Shown: positions 1-8,860, counted from the first letter of the stretch. The stretch: DNA of 64,000 nt from Croceivirga sp009797885 (GCA_045866215.1 AP035880.1:3782001-3846000), one strand, 5' to 3'. Notes: generated from the sequence alone by a model not told the origin. Made by a program: numbers and translations.

Positions 1-10
1 CCCCCATGGG

Positions 11-361
11 TTACCTCTGGTCAGGTTTAAGGCGGTATTGTTTCAAGGTTTCATCCATATTCAATAGGAATTGCGTCCCTAAGATAAGGTCTTCCAGCTC
101 TTTAAGAATGGTTTCATCAACTTTTAGGGCCAAATCATGGAATGGACTGGTGGACCATATCTTTTTGCCTTGGGTTCCCTGACATTCTTCACAAAAACAG
201 GGGTCAAACGACGCTTTTACGACCTCAAGAAGGTGGGCCAAATCGGCCTCTGACATAAAAAGCCCAATGGAATCCACAATAAGTTGGACGGTACAGATGG
301 GGTTTGGAGCGTTTTCTATTCTATAGGATGCGCCGTAGCTGTTTTGATAAAGTAATTCCAT
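11..361 (-). CDS. Small DUF6686-like protein, function unknown
   Basis: A 116-residue cytoplasmic protein without signal peptide or membrane segment. It is the third gene of the leftward heme operon, 131 nt after the HmuY-like gene. I do not recognise it from strong motifs. Its layout matches the DUF6686 protein at 15740-16087: a short N-terminal strand region with a Cys before a beta-hairpin (PICTVQLIVDSIGLFM), an acidic helix (SEADLAHLLEVVKAS), and a C-terminal leucine-rich helix (LKELEDLILGTQFLL). It also has a CFCEEC cysteine cluster near residue 56 that could hold a metal. Being a distant DUF6686 relative is my inference from this pattern. Its position next to iron genes suggests an iron-linked role. 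Confidence 0.6.
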   Translation of the reverse strand: MELLYQNSYGASYRIENAPNPICTVQLIVDSIGLFMSEADLAHLLEVVKASFDPCFCEECQGTQGKKIWSTSPFHDLALKVDETILKELEDLILGTQFLLNMDETLKQYRLKPDQR

Positions 362-379
362 GGTTGCGGATTTTTGAAA

Positions 380-409
380 GGACCGAAGGCCTAAAAAAGG
401 CCCTGGTCC
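380..409 (-). terminator. Imperfect hairpin between the HmuY-like gene and the small downstream gene
   Basis: GGACC (380-384) pairs with GGTCC (405-409) and the inner GGCC pairs with GGCC around an A/T loop. On the minus strand only a short TTT run follows, so it may be a weak or attenuating terminator, or an mRNA-stabilising hairpin, that lowers expression of the distal gene. Confidence 0.4.
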
Positions 410-492
410 CCAACTAACTCAAACTAAAACTGAACGTAAATGGCCCTATTTAAAATGATAGCACCATTTTTTAAATCTTTTGATCAAATTGC

Positions 493-1380
493 CTATTCGT
501 TGGCCAATGAGGTGCCCCCTTCGTTGGGATTGTACACATAGGTAAAGGTGTAATACCTAAAGTCTTCGTTTGCAATTTGCGGCGTAATCTCGGTTGGAGC
601 ATCTTTGTAATAGCTTAAGATTTCAATCTTGGCATACTTACCGTCATGGGTGCGAATCACAAGTACCCTCCCAGGGATCGGCGTTACAACCCTGGTTTGC
701 CCATTATAGTTGTACCAACCAACATCACTTCCTGCGGGTATGGCAAAGGTCCCATCAGCATCTTGGGCAAACGTTAAACCCTCCGCCGTAGTAATATCCG
801 TAAATGTTCCGATTTCAACCGATGCCCCTCCATTACCGTTACGTTCCGGCTCATCATTGCTACCGGTGGCCACACCCCCATTTACGGCAATGCGTAAACC
901 TCTAAAGGCAATGTCCCAGTCCGTTTCACTATCTGTCACGGCACCGGTTTCAAAACTAAATTTGGTAAATGGACCGCCTATCTCACCTTGTCCGAAACCT
1001 CCGGTCTGAGGTGCATGGAGATTTTCCGTAGTGCCGGACACCAATTCCGCTAAAACGGTAAAGGACGATGGGGTGGTTTGGGTAACGCCATTGGCGACGA
1101 TATTAACTTGACCCGAGGTAGCCCCTGCGGGTACTGTTGTCACGATTCGTGTACTGCTTAGGGAGCCAATGGTTGCGGCCACACCGCCAAAGGTCAAATT
1201 GATTTCGGAAGCATCCGATGGGAAACCGGTACCGGTAATGGTAATTTCCGTACCTACGGTTCCGGATTCGGGGCTAATGGCCGTAATGGCAAATTCCGTT
1301 GGCGCATCATCATCATCGCTACAGGCCACAAAGGCAAATAGCATAAAAAAAAGACTGAATAGTTTTAAAGTGGTTTTCAT
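493..1380 (-). CDS. HmuY-family heme-binding surface lipoprotein with IPT/TIG domain
   Basis: A 295-residue lipoprotein expected to capture heme at the cell surface and pass it to the receptor encoded just upstream. Residues 1-20 are a lipoprotein signal ending at Cys20, followed by SDDDD, the acidic export tag typical of surface lipoproteins in this phylum. Residues about 32-110 form an IPT/TIG immunoglobulin-like domain (ISPESGTVGTEITITGTGF). Residues about 115-290 match the HmuY beta-fold, including TDWDIAFRGLRIAVNGG and the C-terminal YYTFTYVYNPNEGG. Porphyromonas HmuY has no TIG domain, so here the heme module sits on a spacer. It starts 14 nt after the receptor gene, so the two are co-transcribed. 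The heme ligand residues cannot be assigned by eye. Confidence 0.85.
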   Translation of the reverse strand: MKTTLKLFSLFFMLFAFVACSDDDDAPTEFAITAISPESGTVGTEITITGTGFPSDASEINLTFGGVAATIGSLSSTRIVTTVPAGATSGQVNIVANGVTQTTPSSFTVLAELVSGTTENLHAPQTGGFGQGEIGGPFTKFSFETGAVTDSETDWDIAFRGLRIAVNGGVATGSNDEPERNGNGGASVEIGTFTDITTAEGLTFAQDADGTFAIPAGSDVGWYNYNGQTRVVTPIPGRVLVIRTHDGKYAKIEILSYYKDAPTEITPQIANEDFRYYTFTYVYNPNEGGTSLANE

Positions 1381-1394
1381 ACCTGTTTTTATAT

Positions 1395-3494
1395 TTAAAA
1401 TTGAATGTTTAATCGTGCAAATACTTGTATTCCTGGGTTGATCAATACCTCATTATCCTGTGCTGCCAAAGGGTTGGAACCTCTAAAGTCCAGTAGGTTG
1501 TCGGCGCCCACTTGCAATTGATAATGTTTGTAAAAGGTCTTTCCAAAAGCAAGGTTGACCAAAGCGTGACCATCAACAAAAGTGTTGTCCTGCTCGTCCA
1601 AAAGGTCATTGCCATTGCGATCGGCCAAACCAAAACGGCTACGGTATATCACGCGTATATTGGCATTGGCGTCCCATTTGGGGACTTCGTAAAAGATTTT
1701 GAAATTAAGGGTGTGTCGAGATCGATTTTCCAGGCCAAAATAATCTTCCCGTTCCAAACGAACGGTCTCCAAGGTCTCCTGATCACGGGTAAATACTTCG
1801 CCATTGTCAATGGCCTCTTCCTTATCCTTGTCATAGGCAAACAATAATTGATACCCCGCCGAAAGGTTGAAGTTTTCCAAAATTCTGTAGTGCATGTCCA
1901 CTTCCACACCTTGGGTATAGACGCTTTCGCGATTGATGTAGCCAAAGACATTTTGCCCATTGGTTTTAGAGGCCAAAATCCGTGTGTCGATCAGATTTTG
2001 AAAATCGTTTCTAAAGAAATTCACATCACTTCGTAATTTTCCTTTTTTGTATCCAAAACCAAAGTTGTAGCCCACGGAACTTTCCGCATCCAAGCGATTG
2101 CCCAAATCGGACGGATCCACTGCCAAATTGGTGATTTCACCATTTTCTTGCAGCCGTTGTATTCCCGCCAGTTCTACTTCCTTGCCAAAAACGGAGTACC
2201 CACCGGCAGCCGCATTGTTGAAGTCCAGGTACAGTTGTCTAAAGTCCGGGGCCTTAAAACCACTCCCTACGGAACCTTTAATGTGCCATGCCTTGGTAAT
2301 ATCATATCGTGCTGAAAGTTTGGGACTTAATTGGGAATTGTATTCACTATGGTTATCAAATCTGGCACCCGCAATGATGTTCAGTTTTTCCAATGGTTTA
2401 AAGTCATATTGGGCAAATACGTATTGGGAATCAAAGGTGATTTGGTCGGCAAAAAGGGAGCGGTCAAGGGTCTCAAAATTATAACCGCCCCCTACGGTTA
2501 GGGTGTTGCCTGGACTAAAGGAATGGTTAAAACGGACTTCGGGACGAAACAATTTTTGGTTAAAATCATTGTCCAATAAAACCGTATCATCGATGGGGTC
2601 AATGGTTTGTTCATTCGTAACATAATTGGTGAAGTAGAACTCGTATTCAAACTGGGATTTGTCGGACAATTTATGGTCTATACGAAGATGGGCATTACCG
2701 TCCCGCTCCTCACTCGTTCCTGATGGAATATCAAAATCTTGAAGAAAATACCGTCCAGAGGCAAAAAAACGGAGTTTGTCCGAAGCATCGTAAAAGATCC
2801 TACCATTAAAGGTGTAGTTGAAAAAGGGATTAACGGTCTGCCCTTCCGCATTGGGCGCCAAGTCATAACCATCCGTGCTCAATCGGTCCACAAAGAGGGA
2901 ATAACCCAGATCCCCTTTTCGTTGGCTAAGGCTAACCGCAGTGTTTTGGTTATTGAAGGTAGCCGCTCGATGCGAAACCTGCCCACTGACTTTTTCGGTA
3001 TTCGGCCTTTCCGTGATGATATTGATGACCCCACCAAGGGCTTCGGAACCAAAAAGGCTCGAAGAAGGCCCCTTGACCACTTCTATTTGTTTGATGTTAC
3101 CTATCGCAAATCGGCTTAAGTCCAGGTTTCCCGAACTTCTACCCACAACGGGGACCCCATCAATAAGCACCAATATGTAATCGGAAGCAATTCCTTGGAT
3201 CTGTACCCCTTCACCACCCCCAATAGTGGCATCTGTCGTCATTACAATACCTGTTTGTTCATTTAGTATCTCGTTTAAACGGGTCACCCCTGTACGTGCA
3301 ATCTGTTTTTGGGGAATAAGGGTCACGGGTAGGGGAAGCGAGGACAATTGGCGAACGGTTCGGGTAGCGCTGACCACAACCTCTTCAAGTCTTTCGGTAA
3401 CAATGGAGTCCTTTTCCCGAGGACTTTGTGCGCTTAGGAGGATACCCCCTAAAAGAAAAAAAATAATTGAAAAATTATTTTTATTTAGACTCAT
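1395..3494 (-). CDS. TonB-dependent outer-membrane receptor, heme (HmuR)-type
   Basis: A 699-residue outer-membrane receptor for TonB-driven uptake, probably of heme given the HmuY partner. After a signal peptide (about residues 1-23) comes LEEVVVSATRT, then a plug domain (about 40-160) with VQIQGIASDYILVLIDGVP and IKQIEVVKGPSSSLFGSEALGGVINI. The 22-strand barrel follows and ends in a C-terminal aromatic residue (ARLNIQF). It lacks the N-terminal carboxypeptidase-like domain of SusC-type receptors, as is usual for HmuR/BtuB-like proteins. It heads the operon with the HmuY gene and the small gene at 11-361. A Fur-like palindrome overlaps its expected -33 region. The first codons also form one arm of a 21-bp inverted repeat. 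Heme specificity is inferred from context. Confidence 0.88.
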   Translation of the reverse strand: MSLNKNNFSIIFFLLGGILLSAQSPREKDSIVTERLEEVVVSATRTVRQLSSLPLPVTLIPQKQIARTGVTRLNEILNEQTGIVMTTDATIGGGEGVQIQGIASDYILVLIDGVPVVGRSSGNLDLSRFAIGNIKQIEVVKGPSSSLFGSEALGGVINIITERPNTEKVSGQVSHRAATFNNQNTAVSLSQRKGDLGYSLFVDRLSTDGYDLAPNAEGQTVNPFFNYTFNGRIFYDASDKLRFFASGRYFLQDFDIPSGTSEERDGNAHLRIDHKLSDKSQFEYEFYFTNYVTNEQTIDPIDDTVLLDNDFNQKLFRPEVRFNHSFSPGNTLTVGGGYNFETLDRSLFADQITFDSQYVFAQYDFKPLEKLNIIAGARFDNHSEYNSQLSPKLSARYDITKAWHIKGSVGSGFKAPDFRQLYLDFNNAAAGGYSVFGKEVELAGIQRLQENGEITNLAVDPSDLGNRLDAESSVGYNFGFGYKKGKLRSDVNFFRNDFQNLIDTRILASKTNGQNVFGYINRESVYTQGVEVDMHYRILENFNLSAGYQLLFAYDKDKEEAIDNGEVFTRDQETLETVRLEREDYFGLENRSRHTLNFKIFYEVPKWDANANIRVIYRSRFGLADRNGNDLLDEQDNTFVDGHALVNLAFGKTFYKHYQLQVGADNLLDFRGSNPLAAQDNEVLINPGIQVFARLNIQF

Positions 3495-3512
3495 TCCTGA
3501 TTAAATTTGACA

Positions 3513-3520
3513 CAAATATA
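3513..3520 (-). promoter_or_regulatory. -7 promoter element of the heme receptor operon
   Basis: On the minus strand this reads TATATTTG, a perfect Bacteroidota TAnnTTTG element, 18 nt before the ATG at 3494. No consensus -33 TTTG is present at the right distance. That place is taken by the palindrome at 3525-3547, which fits repression by occlusion. Confidence 0.65.
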
Positions 3521-3524
3521 TAGT

Positions 3525-3547
3525 TTATTTTGAATCAGTCTAAATAA
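3525..3547. promoter_or_regulatory. Extended Fur-like 11-1-11 inverted repeat at the heme receptor promoter
   Basis: Left arm TTATTTTGAAT, central C, right arm AGTCTAAATAA. The right arm reversed matches the left at 9 of 11 positions. The 7-1-7 core geometry is that of Fur/PerR boxes. It covers the -33 region of the receptor gene and lies upstream of the divergent DUF6607 operon, so one site could control both. Similar sites occur at 8836-8858 and 16115-16137. Confidence 0.6.
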
Positions 3548-3599
3548 GAATAATTTTAATTTTCATTTTAACAATACGAACAAAACAATCATCAACAGT

Positions 3600-4535
3600 A
3601 TGAAACGAGTACACCTAATTTCTGCCTTGGCACTCCTATTTATTATGGTTGTGCAGGCACAGGATAAAAAGGAAATGGACAAAAAGGCCATCAAAAACAT
3701 GTGTGGTTGCTTTGAAGTTACCTTCAACTTTGCCGAAACCTTTAATTACAGTCAGGATTCTTTGTACAAGCCTTCCCAAACCAAAGTGGACAAGGGATTG
3801 GAATGGGCCCAACTGGTCACCGATACGGATGATAAGGTTGTCATTCAACACATTCTTCAAGTGGGCAACCCAGCCAAACCCATGATCGTAAAGCACTGGA
3901 GACAGGACTGGTTGTATGAAAACACCGATTTATACGTCTATAATGGGGACAACAACTGGACCTTTGAAAAAAAGGAAGCCAACGACGTATCCGGGCAATG
4001 GACCCAAAAAGTATTTCAGGTTGATGATAGTCCCCGGTATGAAGGCAGTGCCACCTGGGTCCATGTAGATGGCAAGAGCTATTGGGAAAATACCACTCCT
4101 GCACCCCTTCCGAGAAGGGAATACACAAAACGTGCGGATTACAATATCACTATGAGGGGGAATCGCCATGAAATCACCTCGGAAGGATGGGTCCATGATC
4201 AGGATAATGCCAAAGTCATGAGAAAAGAAGGTGAAGCGGATTTTGTTTTGGCCAAGGAGAAGGGATACAATACTTATGTAAAAGTTTCGGATGAAAGATG
4301 TCAGGCTGCAGCCGATTGGTGGGTGGAGCACTATGACAAATGGGTCACGGTCCGTTCCAAATGGGATGAGGTTTTTGCCCGTAATATCGACTTGACCCTA
4401 AAGGAAAAAGTGAACAATAAAGTATTGTATAAGCACCTTTTTGATGAGGAAATGGTGAAAAAAGAGGATATCGCCAATGTGATAGAATCTTTTGTGGCCA
4501 AGGAAGCCATGGGCGACGCTTCAAAAAGTAAATAG
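3600..4535 (+). CDS. DUF6607 family secreted protein
   Basis: A 311-residue exported protein of unknown function, first gene of a four-gene rightward operon divergent from the heme receptor. A signal peptide spans about residues 1-21 (cleavage near QAQD). The family's N-terminal signature is visible: MCGCFEVTFNFAETF with a Cys35-x-Cys37 pair, then HILQVG and a tryptophan-rich segment (KHWRQDWLYEN, YNGDNNWTFEKK). The protein is acidic and looks soluble or periplasm/outer-leaflet bound. DUF6607 is Bacteroidota-specific as far as I know. The CxC pair and the linkage to heme and reductase genes suggest a part in heme or iron handling, which is inference. Its stop lies one base before the next start. 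Confidence 0.8.
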   Translation: MKRVHLISALALLFIMVVQAQDKKEMDKKAIKNMCGCFEVTFNFAETFNYSQDSLYKPSQTKVDKGLEWAQLVTDTDDKVVIQHILQVGNPAKPMIVKHWRQDWLYENTDLYVYNGDNNWTFEKKEANDVSGQWTQKVFQVDDSPRYEGSATWVHVDGKSYWENTTPAPLPRREYTKRADYNITMRGNRHEITSEGWVHDQDNAKVMRKEGEADFVLAKEKGYNTYVKVSDERCQAAADWWVEHYDKWVTVRSKWDEVFARNIDLTLKEKVNNKVLYKHLFDEEMVKKEDIANVIESFVAKEAMGDASKSK

Positions 4536-4536
4536 G

Positions 4537-6027
4537 ATGCGAGCTAGAGTATTGCCATTGATTGGTTTCCTTTTCACGTTGTCCCTTGTCGCCCAAGAGA
4601 ATGTTTTTCTACAGCGGGATTTTTGGAAAGGAAATCCATCCATTGCCGAAGTTGAAGCAGCCATTACGGCGGGAAATGATGTTGCGGAACTGAATGAAAA
4701 CATGTTTGATGCGGTGAGCTATGCCTTTATTGAACGCGTGGACAATGCCACGATCAAGCATCTGCTGGGCAAAAAGGGGAATGCGGTGGATAAAATCACC
4801 CATGATGGCCGAACCTACATTTTCTGGGCTGCCTATCGTGACAATCTGGAAATGATGCAATGGTTGGTGGATAGGGGTGCCAAAGCAAACATTGAGGATG
4901 CCCATGGCTATACCGTGCTAAATTTTGCCGCGGTAACCGGACAGACCAATCCAAAATTGTATGACTTTCTCTTAAAGCATCAAGCCAATATCAATGCGAC
5001 CAATCATAGTGGTGCCAACGCACTTTTATTGGTTTCCTCCTTTGCCAAAAATTTTGATATCCTCAACTATTTTGTGGAAAAGGGGTTGTCCCTGGACAGT
5101 GTGGATGAACATGGGAATGGAATTTTCCAATATGCCGCCAAGGGGGGGCATATCCCCCTTTTGGAAGCCTTGATAGCAAAGGGGGCAGTATATAAAATCA
5201 CCAATACGAAAGGTGAAAATGCGCTTTTTATGGCAGCTCAAGGAACCCGTGGCCAACAGCATGGCAAGGCTGTTTTTGAATATCTGGAAGGATTGTCCCT
5301 TAAAACGGGATTGGTGAATGAGGAGGGCAAAAATCTTTTGCACCTGATATCGGGACGGAATACAAATGAAGACCTTTTTCACTATTTGATTGCAAAGGGG
5401 TTGGATGTCAATTTGCAGGACGGCGACGGGACCACTCCTTTGATGAACGCTTCCCGCGGCAATGGTTTGGAGGTGGTAAAGCTCTTGGGGGAATACGTTG
5501 AAGATATCAATGTACAGGACAAAAAGGGGCGTTCGGCCCTGGCCTTGGCGGTTTCAAGAAACCGTCCGGAGGTCGTGAAATTCCTTTTGGAACAGGAAGC
5601 AGATGTTTCCGCAATCGATAAGAGTGGCAATACGCTGGCATATTACCTCATGCAAAGCTATAACGCAGGAAACCCAAAGGACTTCGAAACCAAATGGGAA
5701 CTATTGAAGGCGGCCGGTTTAGGGTTGAATGACCTGCAACATGACGGAAATTCGTTGTTACATCTTGCGGCCAAAGCAAACAACCTTCCCCTGCTAAAAC
5801 GTTTGGAGGAATTTGGCATGGATATCAACCAAAAAAATGATGAGGGCAATACCGCATTACATTTGGCCGCCATGTCCACGGGAAATACCGAAATTCTGAA
5901 ATATCTCATTGACCAGGGCGCGGACGTGAGCCTAAAAACCGATTTTGAGGAAACCGTTTACGATTTGGCCAGGGAAAACGAGTTGCTCCAACAACAGGAA
6001 GAACAACTGAATTTCTTAAAATTGTAA
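4537..6027 (+). CDS. Secreted ankyrin-repeat protein
   Basis: A 496-residue protein starting with a signal peptide (MRARVLPLIGFLFTLSLVAQ), so it acts outside the cytoplasm, which is unusual for ankyrin proteins. I chose the ATG one base after the preceding stop because the signal peptide begins there; an in-frame ATG 45 nt upstream lies within the previous gene. About eleven ankyrin repeats fill residues 60-480, for example GNTALHLAAMSTGNTEILKY followed by LIDQGADVSLKT, and GRSALALAVSRNRPEVVKFL. There is no catalytic motif, so it is probably a scaffold for the DUF6607, DUF2271 and PepSY proteins of the same operon. The next gene begins 18 nt downstream. Confidence 0.85.
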   Translation: MRARVLPLIGFLFTLSLVAQENVFLQRDFWKGNPSIAEVEAAITAGNDVAELNENMFDAVSYAFIERVDNATIKHLLGKKGNAVDKITHDGRTYIFWAAYRDNLEMMQWLVDRGAKANIEDAHGYTVLNFAAVTGQTNPKLYDFLLKHQANINATNHSGANALLLVSSFAKNFDILNYFVEKGLSLDSVDEHGNGIFQYAAKGGHIPLLEALIAKGAVYKITNTKGENALFMAAQGTRGQQHGKAVFEYLEGLSLKTGLVNEEGKNLLHLISGRNTNEDLFHYLIAKGLDVNLQDGDGTTPLMNASRGNGLEVVKLLGEYVEDINVQDKKGRSALALAVSRNRPEVVKFLLEQEADVSAIDKSGNTLAYYLMQSYNAGNPKDFETKWELLKAAGLGLNDLQHDGNSLLHLAAKANNLPLLKRLEEFGMDINQKNDEGNTALHLAAMSTGNTEILKYLIDQGADVSLKTDFEETVYDLARENELLQQQEEQLNFLKL

Positions 6028-6045
6028 CAAAAAAGCAGAATTTGG

Positions 6046-6531
6046 ATGAAGACTTTTTTTAGGTATGCACTGGGCGTACTTTTTCTGGGATTACTCGCAT
6101 TCACCCAGGCTCCAGAAACAGTGAACTACAAATGTATGATCCAACTGATCAATTATGAGGGCGAAGGGGCCTATGTAGTAGTGTCCATTTTGGACGGAGA
6201 AGGAAACTATGTGGAAACCCTTTATGTGCAAGGCGATGATAATGAGTGGTATCGTGATATTGAGGAATGGTGGAAAAACCTTTATGGAATACGAAGGCCG
6301 AATATTGATGCCATAGTAGGTGAGACAGTGACCGGAGGGCAACGCAAAATGACCGTTTTAAAGATTCCACAGGACAAAATCGATACAGGCTACACCATCC
6401 GATTCGAATCGGCCGTGGAGGATCAGGAATATTATGCTGATGATGTGGAGTTTGATTTGACTTCAGAGAATTTAACCTCCAAAATGGAAGGCAAAGGTTT
6501 CATCCGCTATGTTCGGATGATTCCGCAATAA
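6046..6531 (+). CDS. DUF2271 periplasmic protein
   Basis: A 161-residue exported protein with a signal peptide (about residues 1-22, ending FTQAPET) and one compact beta-rich DUF2271 domain (YKCMIQLINYEGEGAYVVVSI, VGETVTGGQRKMTVLKIPQD, and a C-terminal IRYVRMIP). In Proteobacteria DUF2271 proteins are commonly encoded beside PepSY transmembrane proteins, and the same pairing is seen here: the PepSY reductase gene starts 12 nt downstream. A role as the periplasmic partner or electron acceptor of that reductase is inference. No cofactor-binding motif is obvious. Confidence 0.82.
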   Translation: MKTFFRYALGVLFLGLLAFTQAPETVNYKCMIQLINYEGEGAYVVVSILDGEGNYVETLYVQGDDNEWYRDIEEWWKNLYGIRRPNIDAIVGETVTGGQRKMTVLKIPQDKIDTGYTIRFESAVEDQEYYADDVEFDLTSENLTSKMEGKGFIRYVRMIPQ

Positions 6532-6543
6532 TCCCCTGAATCT

Positions 6544-8745
6544 ATGACCATCTCTATCTGGAGGTACAGTCATTTAACATTGGCCCTGGTTTCGGGCCTT
6601 TTTTTGGTTTTGGCCTCTGTTACGGGTATTATCCTGGCTTTTGAACCCATGCAAAGTGCCGTAAAACCCTATCGGCCGGAGGAACTCTCCAAAATCTCCC
6701 TCGCGGAAAGCCTGGCCGCTTTGCAGGAGGAATATGATGAGGTCCTTACTCTGGAAATTGACGCCAATGACTTTTTGATTGCCAATGTGGTCAACAAAAC
6801 AAGAGATAGCGAGACCATTTATGTGCATCCGTTAACGGGGAAGAAATTAGGAAGACCGGAACCGCAATCCCCTATTTTTCAATTTACCACCAATCTACAC
6901 CGCTCCTTGTTTTTGAAAGGGGTAGGGCGCTTTTTTGTGGGATTGGTCTCCTTTTTGTTGTGCCTAATTGCCGTTACGGGATTGCTCCTGATCATCAAAA
7001 GGCAGGGTGGCCCCACAAAACTCTTTTCAAAGGTTCAAAAAGACTATTTTGAATTGCGGTACCATGTATTGCTGGGGCGATGGTTTTTGCTTCCTATTCT
7101 CATTGTGGCTGCTACTGGAGTGTATTTATCTGCAGAGAAGTTCTCCTTGCTCCCAGCCACGAAAGTCACCCACGGACCAGTGGAACCTGAAACCGATGTG
7201 GATATATCGATAGCACCGAAAGACCTCTCCTTGTTTCAGGACATCAAATTGGATGAGGTACGTTCGGTCACCTTTCCATTTTCGGCCTTCCCGGAAGACT
7301 ATTTTGAACTCTCGTTGAGCAATAGGGAACTTTTTGTGCACCAATACACGGGGGAAATCATAAGTGAACAACCTTATCCTTTTACTTTTTTGGCCAGTCA
7401 ATTGAGTCTGGCCCTTCATACGGGCCAAGGTTCCATACTTTGGTCAGTGGTGCTGCTACTGGCAAGTACGTCCATCCTATTTTTTTGCTATTCCGGATTT
7501 GTGATGTGGCGGAAGCGATTAAAGAATTCCAAGGTTACCTTGACCAAAAAGGATAAGGACCAATGCAGCCATATCATTTTGGTCGGTTCCGAAACAGGGA
7601 TGACCTATGCCTTTGCAAAAACCCTGGAAGAAGGCCTTGAAAAAGCAGGAAAAAGTGTTTTCGTTTCGCAAATAAATGACTATTCCACCTACCAGAAAGC
7701 GGAACACATACTCTTTTTAACCGCCACTTATGGTGAAGGCGAAGCCCCTACCAATGCCAGAAACATCAAGGGGCTATTGGAACTGGTGCAATCTGAAAGA
7801 CCTTTAAAGTACAGCGTTGTGGGTTTTGGATCGTTGACCTACCCCAATTATTGCCAGTTTGCCATTGATTTGGACAATCTTTTGGCTGCGCAGCTCAACT
7901 TTACTGCCGTTGTGCCCTTATATAAAATCAACAACCAATCTTTTGAAGCCTTTCAGGATTGGTCAAAACAATGGGGAAAGGCCACGGGGACAAGGATTCA
8001 GATGGTGCCTCCAAAAAAGAAGGCGGGGAGGATACCACCCAAATCTTTCGAAGTGGTCAAAAAAACCGAATTGAATGGGGACGATACCTTTCTTCTGCAC
8101 CTTAGACCATTGAATAAAGTTAAATTTCAATCCGGGGATTTGTGGGAGTATGTCCCGGATGAAGACAGGATTCCCAGATGGTATTCCATTGCCAAATACA
8201 AGGACGAAGTGGTTCTGAGCATTAAAAAACATGGGTTTGGGATTTCGTCCGCCTTTTTGAATGGGGTTGTGGAACATCAAAGCTTGGAAGCGGGAATCAA
8301 AAGAAACCTCGACTTTCACTTTCCCAAATATGCTCCGGCCATCGTATGCATTGGAAACGGTACCGGGATTGCGCCTTTTTTGGGGATTATGGATGAAAAC
8401 CATAAAAAGATTCCAATTGAGCTGTACTGGGGAGGGAGGACAAAGGATTCCGTAACCCTCTACAAGGAGTACTTGGACGAGGCGTTGCGCACCAAAAAAC
8501 TGACGGATTTCCATCTGGCGTTATCCCAGGAAGAAAAGGGCAAAATATATGTACAACGACTGTTGGAAATGGATGCAAAAAAACTTGCCCAAAAACTCGA
8601 ATCAGGTTGTGTTTTCATGATCTGTGGTTCCATGGCCATGCAGAATGCCGTCCTGGAGGTTTTGGAAGGATTGGCAGCCACCATACTTCGAAAATCCCTT
8701 AGCGAATTTGAACATAACGGCCAATTGAAGATGGATTGTTACTAA
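6544..8745 (+). CDS. PepSY transmembrane-flavodoxin-NADPH reductase fusion
   Basis: A 733-residue inner-membrane flavoprotein that should carry electrons from cytoplasmic NADPH across the membrane, most likely to reduce ferric iron or heme. Four membrane helices lie near residues 10-33, 125-150, 178-200 and 298-325, with PepSY periplasmic segments between. Histidines at 10, 119 (NLHRSL), 174 (RYHVLLG) and 292 (LHTGQG) sit at helix ends as expected for heme b ligands in PepSY_TM proteins. A flavodoxin domain follows (GSETGMT near 344, TATYGEGEAP near 394). The C-terminal ferredoxin-NADP reductase domain has RWYSI for FAD (near 545), GNGTGIAPFLG for the dinucleotide (near 603), and VFMICGSMAMQ. 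It ends with a tyrosine, as FNR enzymes do. It is last in the operon with DUF6607, ankyrin and DUF2271 proteins. Confidence 0.85.
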   Translation: MTISIWRYSHLTLALVSGLFLVLASVTGIILAFEPMQSAVKPYRPEELSKISLAESLAALQEEYDEVLTLEIDANDFLIANVVNKTRDSETIYVHPLTGKKLGRPEPQSPIFQFTTNLHRSLFLKGVGRFFVGLVSFLLCLIAVTGLLLIIKRQGGPTKLFSKVQKDYFELRYHVLLGRWFLLPILIVAATGVYLSAEKFSLLPATKVTHGPVEPETDVDISIAPKDLSLFQDIKLDEVRSVTFPFSAFPEDYFELSLSNRELFVHQYTGEIISEQPYPFTFLASQLSLALHTGQGSILWSVVLLLASTSILFFCYSGFVMWRKRLKNSKVTLTKKDKDQCSHIILVGSETGMTYAFAKTLEEGLEKAGKSVFVSQINDYSTYQKAEHILFLTATYGEGEAPTNARNIKGLLELVQSERPLKYSVVGFGSLTYPNYCQFAIDLDNLLAAQLNFTAVVPLYKINNQSFEAFQDWSKQWGKATGTRIQMVPPKKKAGRIPPKSFEVVKKTELNGDDTFLLHLRPLNKVKFQSGDLWEYVPDEDRIPRWYSIAKYKDEVVLSIKKHGFGISSAFLNGVVEHQSLEAGIKRNLDFHFPKYAPAIVCIGNGTGIAPFLGIMDENHKKIPIELYWGGRTKDSVTLYKEYLDEALRTKKLTDFHLALSQEEKGKIYVQRLLEMDAKKLAQKLESGCVFMICGSMAMQNAVLEVLEGLAATILRKSLSEFEHNGQLKMDCY

Positions 8746-8835
8746 ATCAATTCTGAGGTCTTCAATCCAAAGGATAAAAATTCGTTTTGTGAACCGGTAA
8801 TCGCATACTACTTAAATCCTCCATTATTAAAAATA

Positions 8836-8858
8836 TTATTTAAAATAAGTCTAGATAA
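8836..8858. promoter_or_regulatory. Fur-like inverted repeat upstream of the DUF4856 promoter
   Basis: Left arm TTATTTAAAAT, central A, right arm AGTCTAGATAA, matching at 8 of 11 positions when the right arm is reversed. It ends two bases before the -33 TTTG of the DUF4856 promoter. It is of the same type as the sites at 3525-3547 and 16115-16137. Confidence 0.55.
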
Positions 8859-8860
8859 AG

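Larger units (their letters stand above)
3471..3557. repeat. Inverted pair of 21-bp elements flanking the heme receptor promoter
   Basis: The right arm (3537-3557, plus strand AGTCTAAATAAGAATAATTTT minus its last base when kept to 20) matches the reverse complement of the left arm (3471-3491) at 20 of 21 positions. The arms are separated by 45 nt that hold the promoter. The left arm lies inside the first codons of the receptor gene. Arms this long are beyond a single Fur box and suggest DNA looping or two bound repressors. Confidence 0.6.

Noticed and set aside
7963..8514. 183-codon open frame antisense to the PepSY reductase gene
   Set aside because: It lies wholly inside the flavodoxin/reductase coding region, whose motifs are intact. 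The antisense protein has no recognisable motif.
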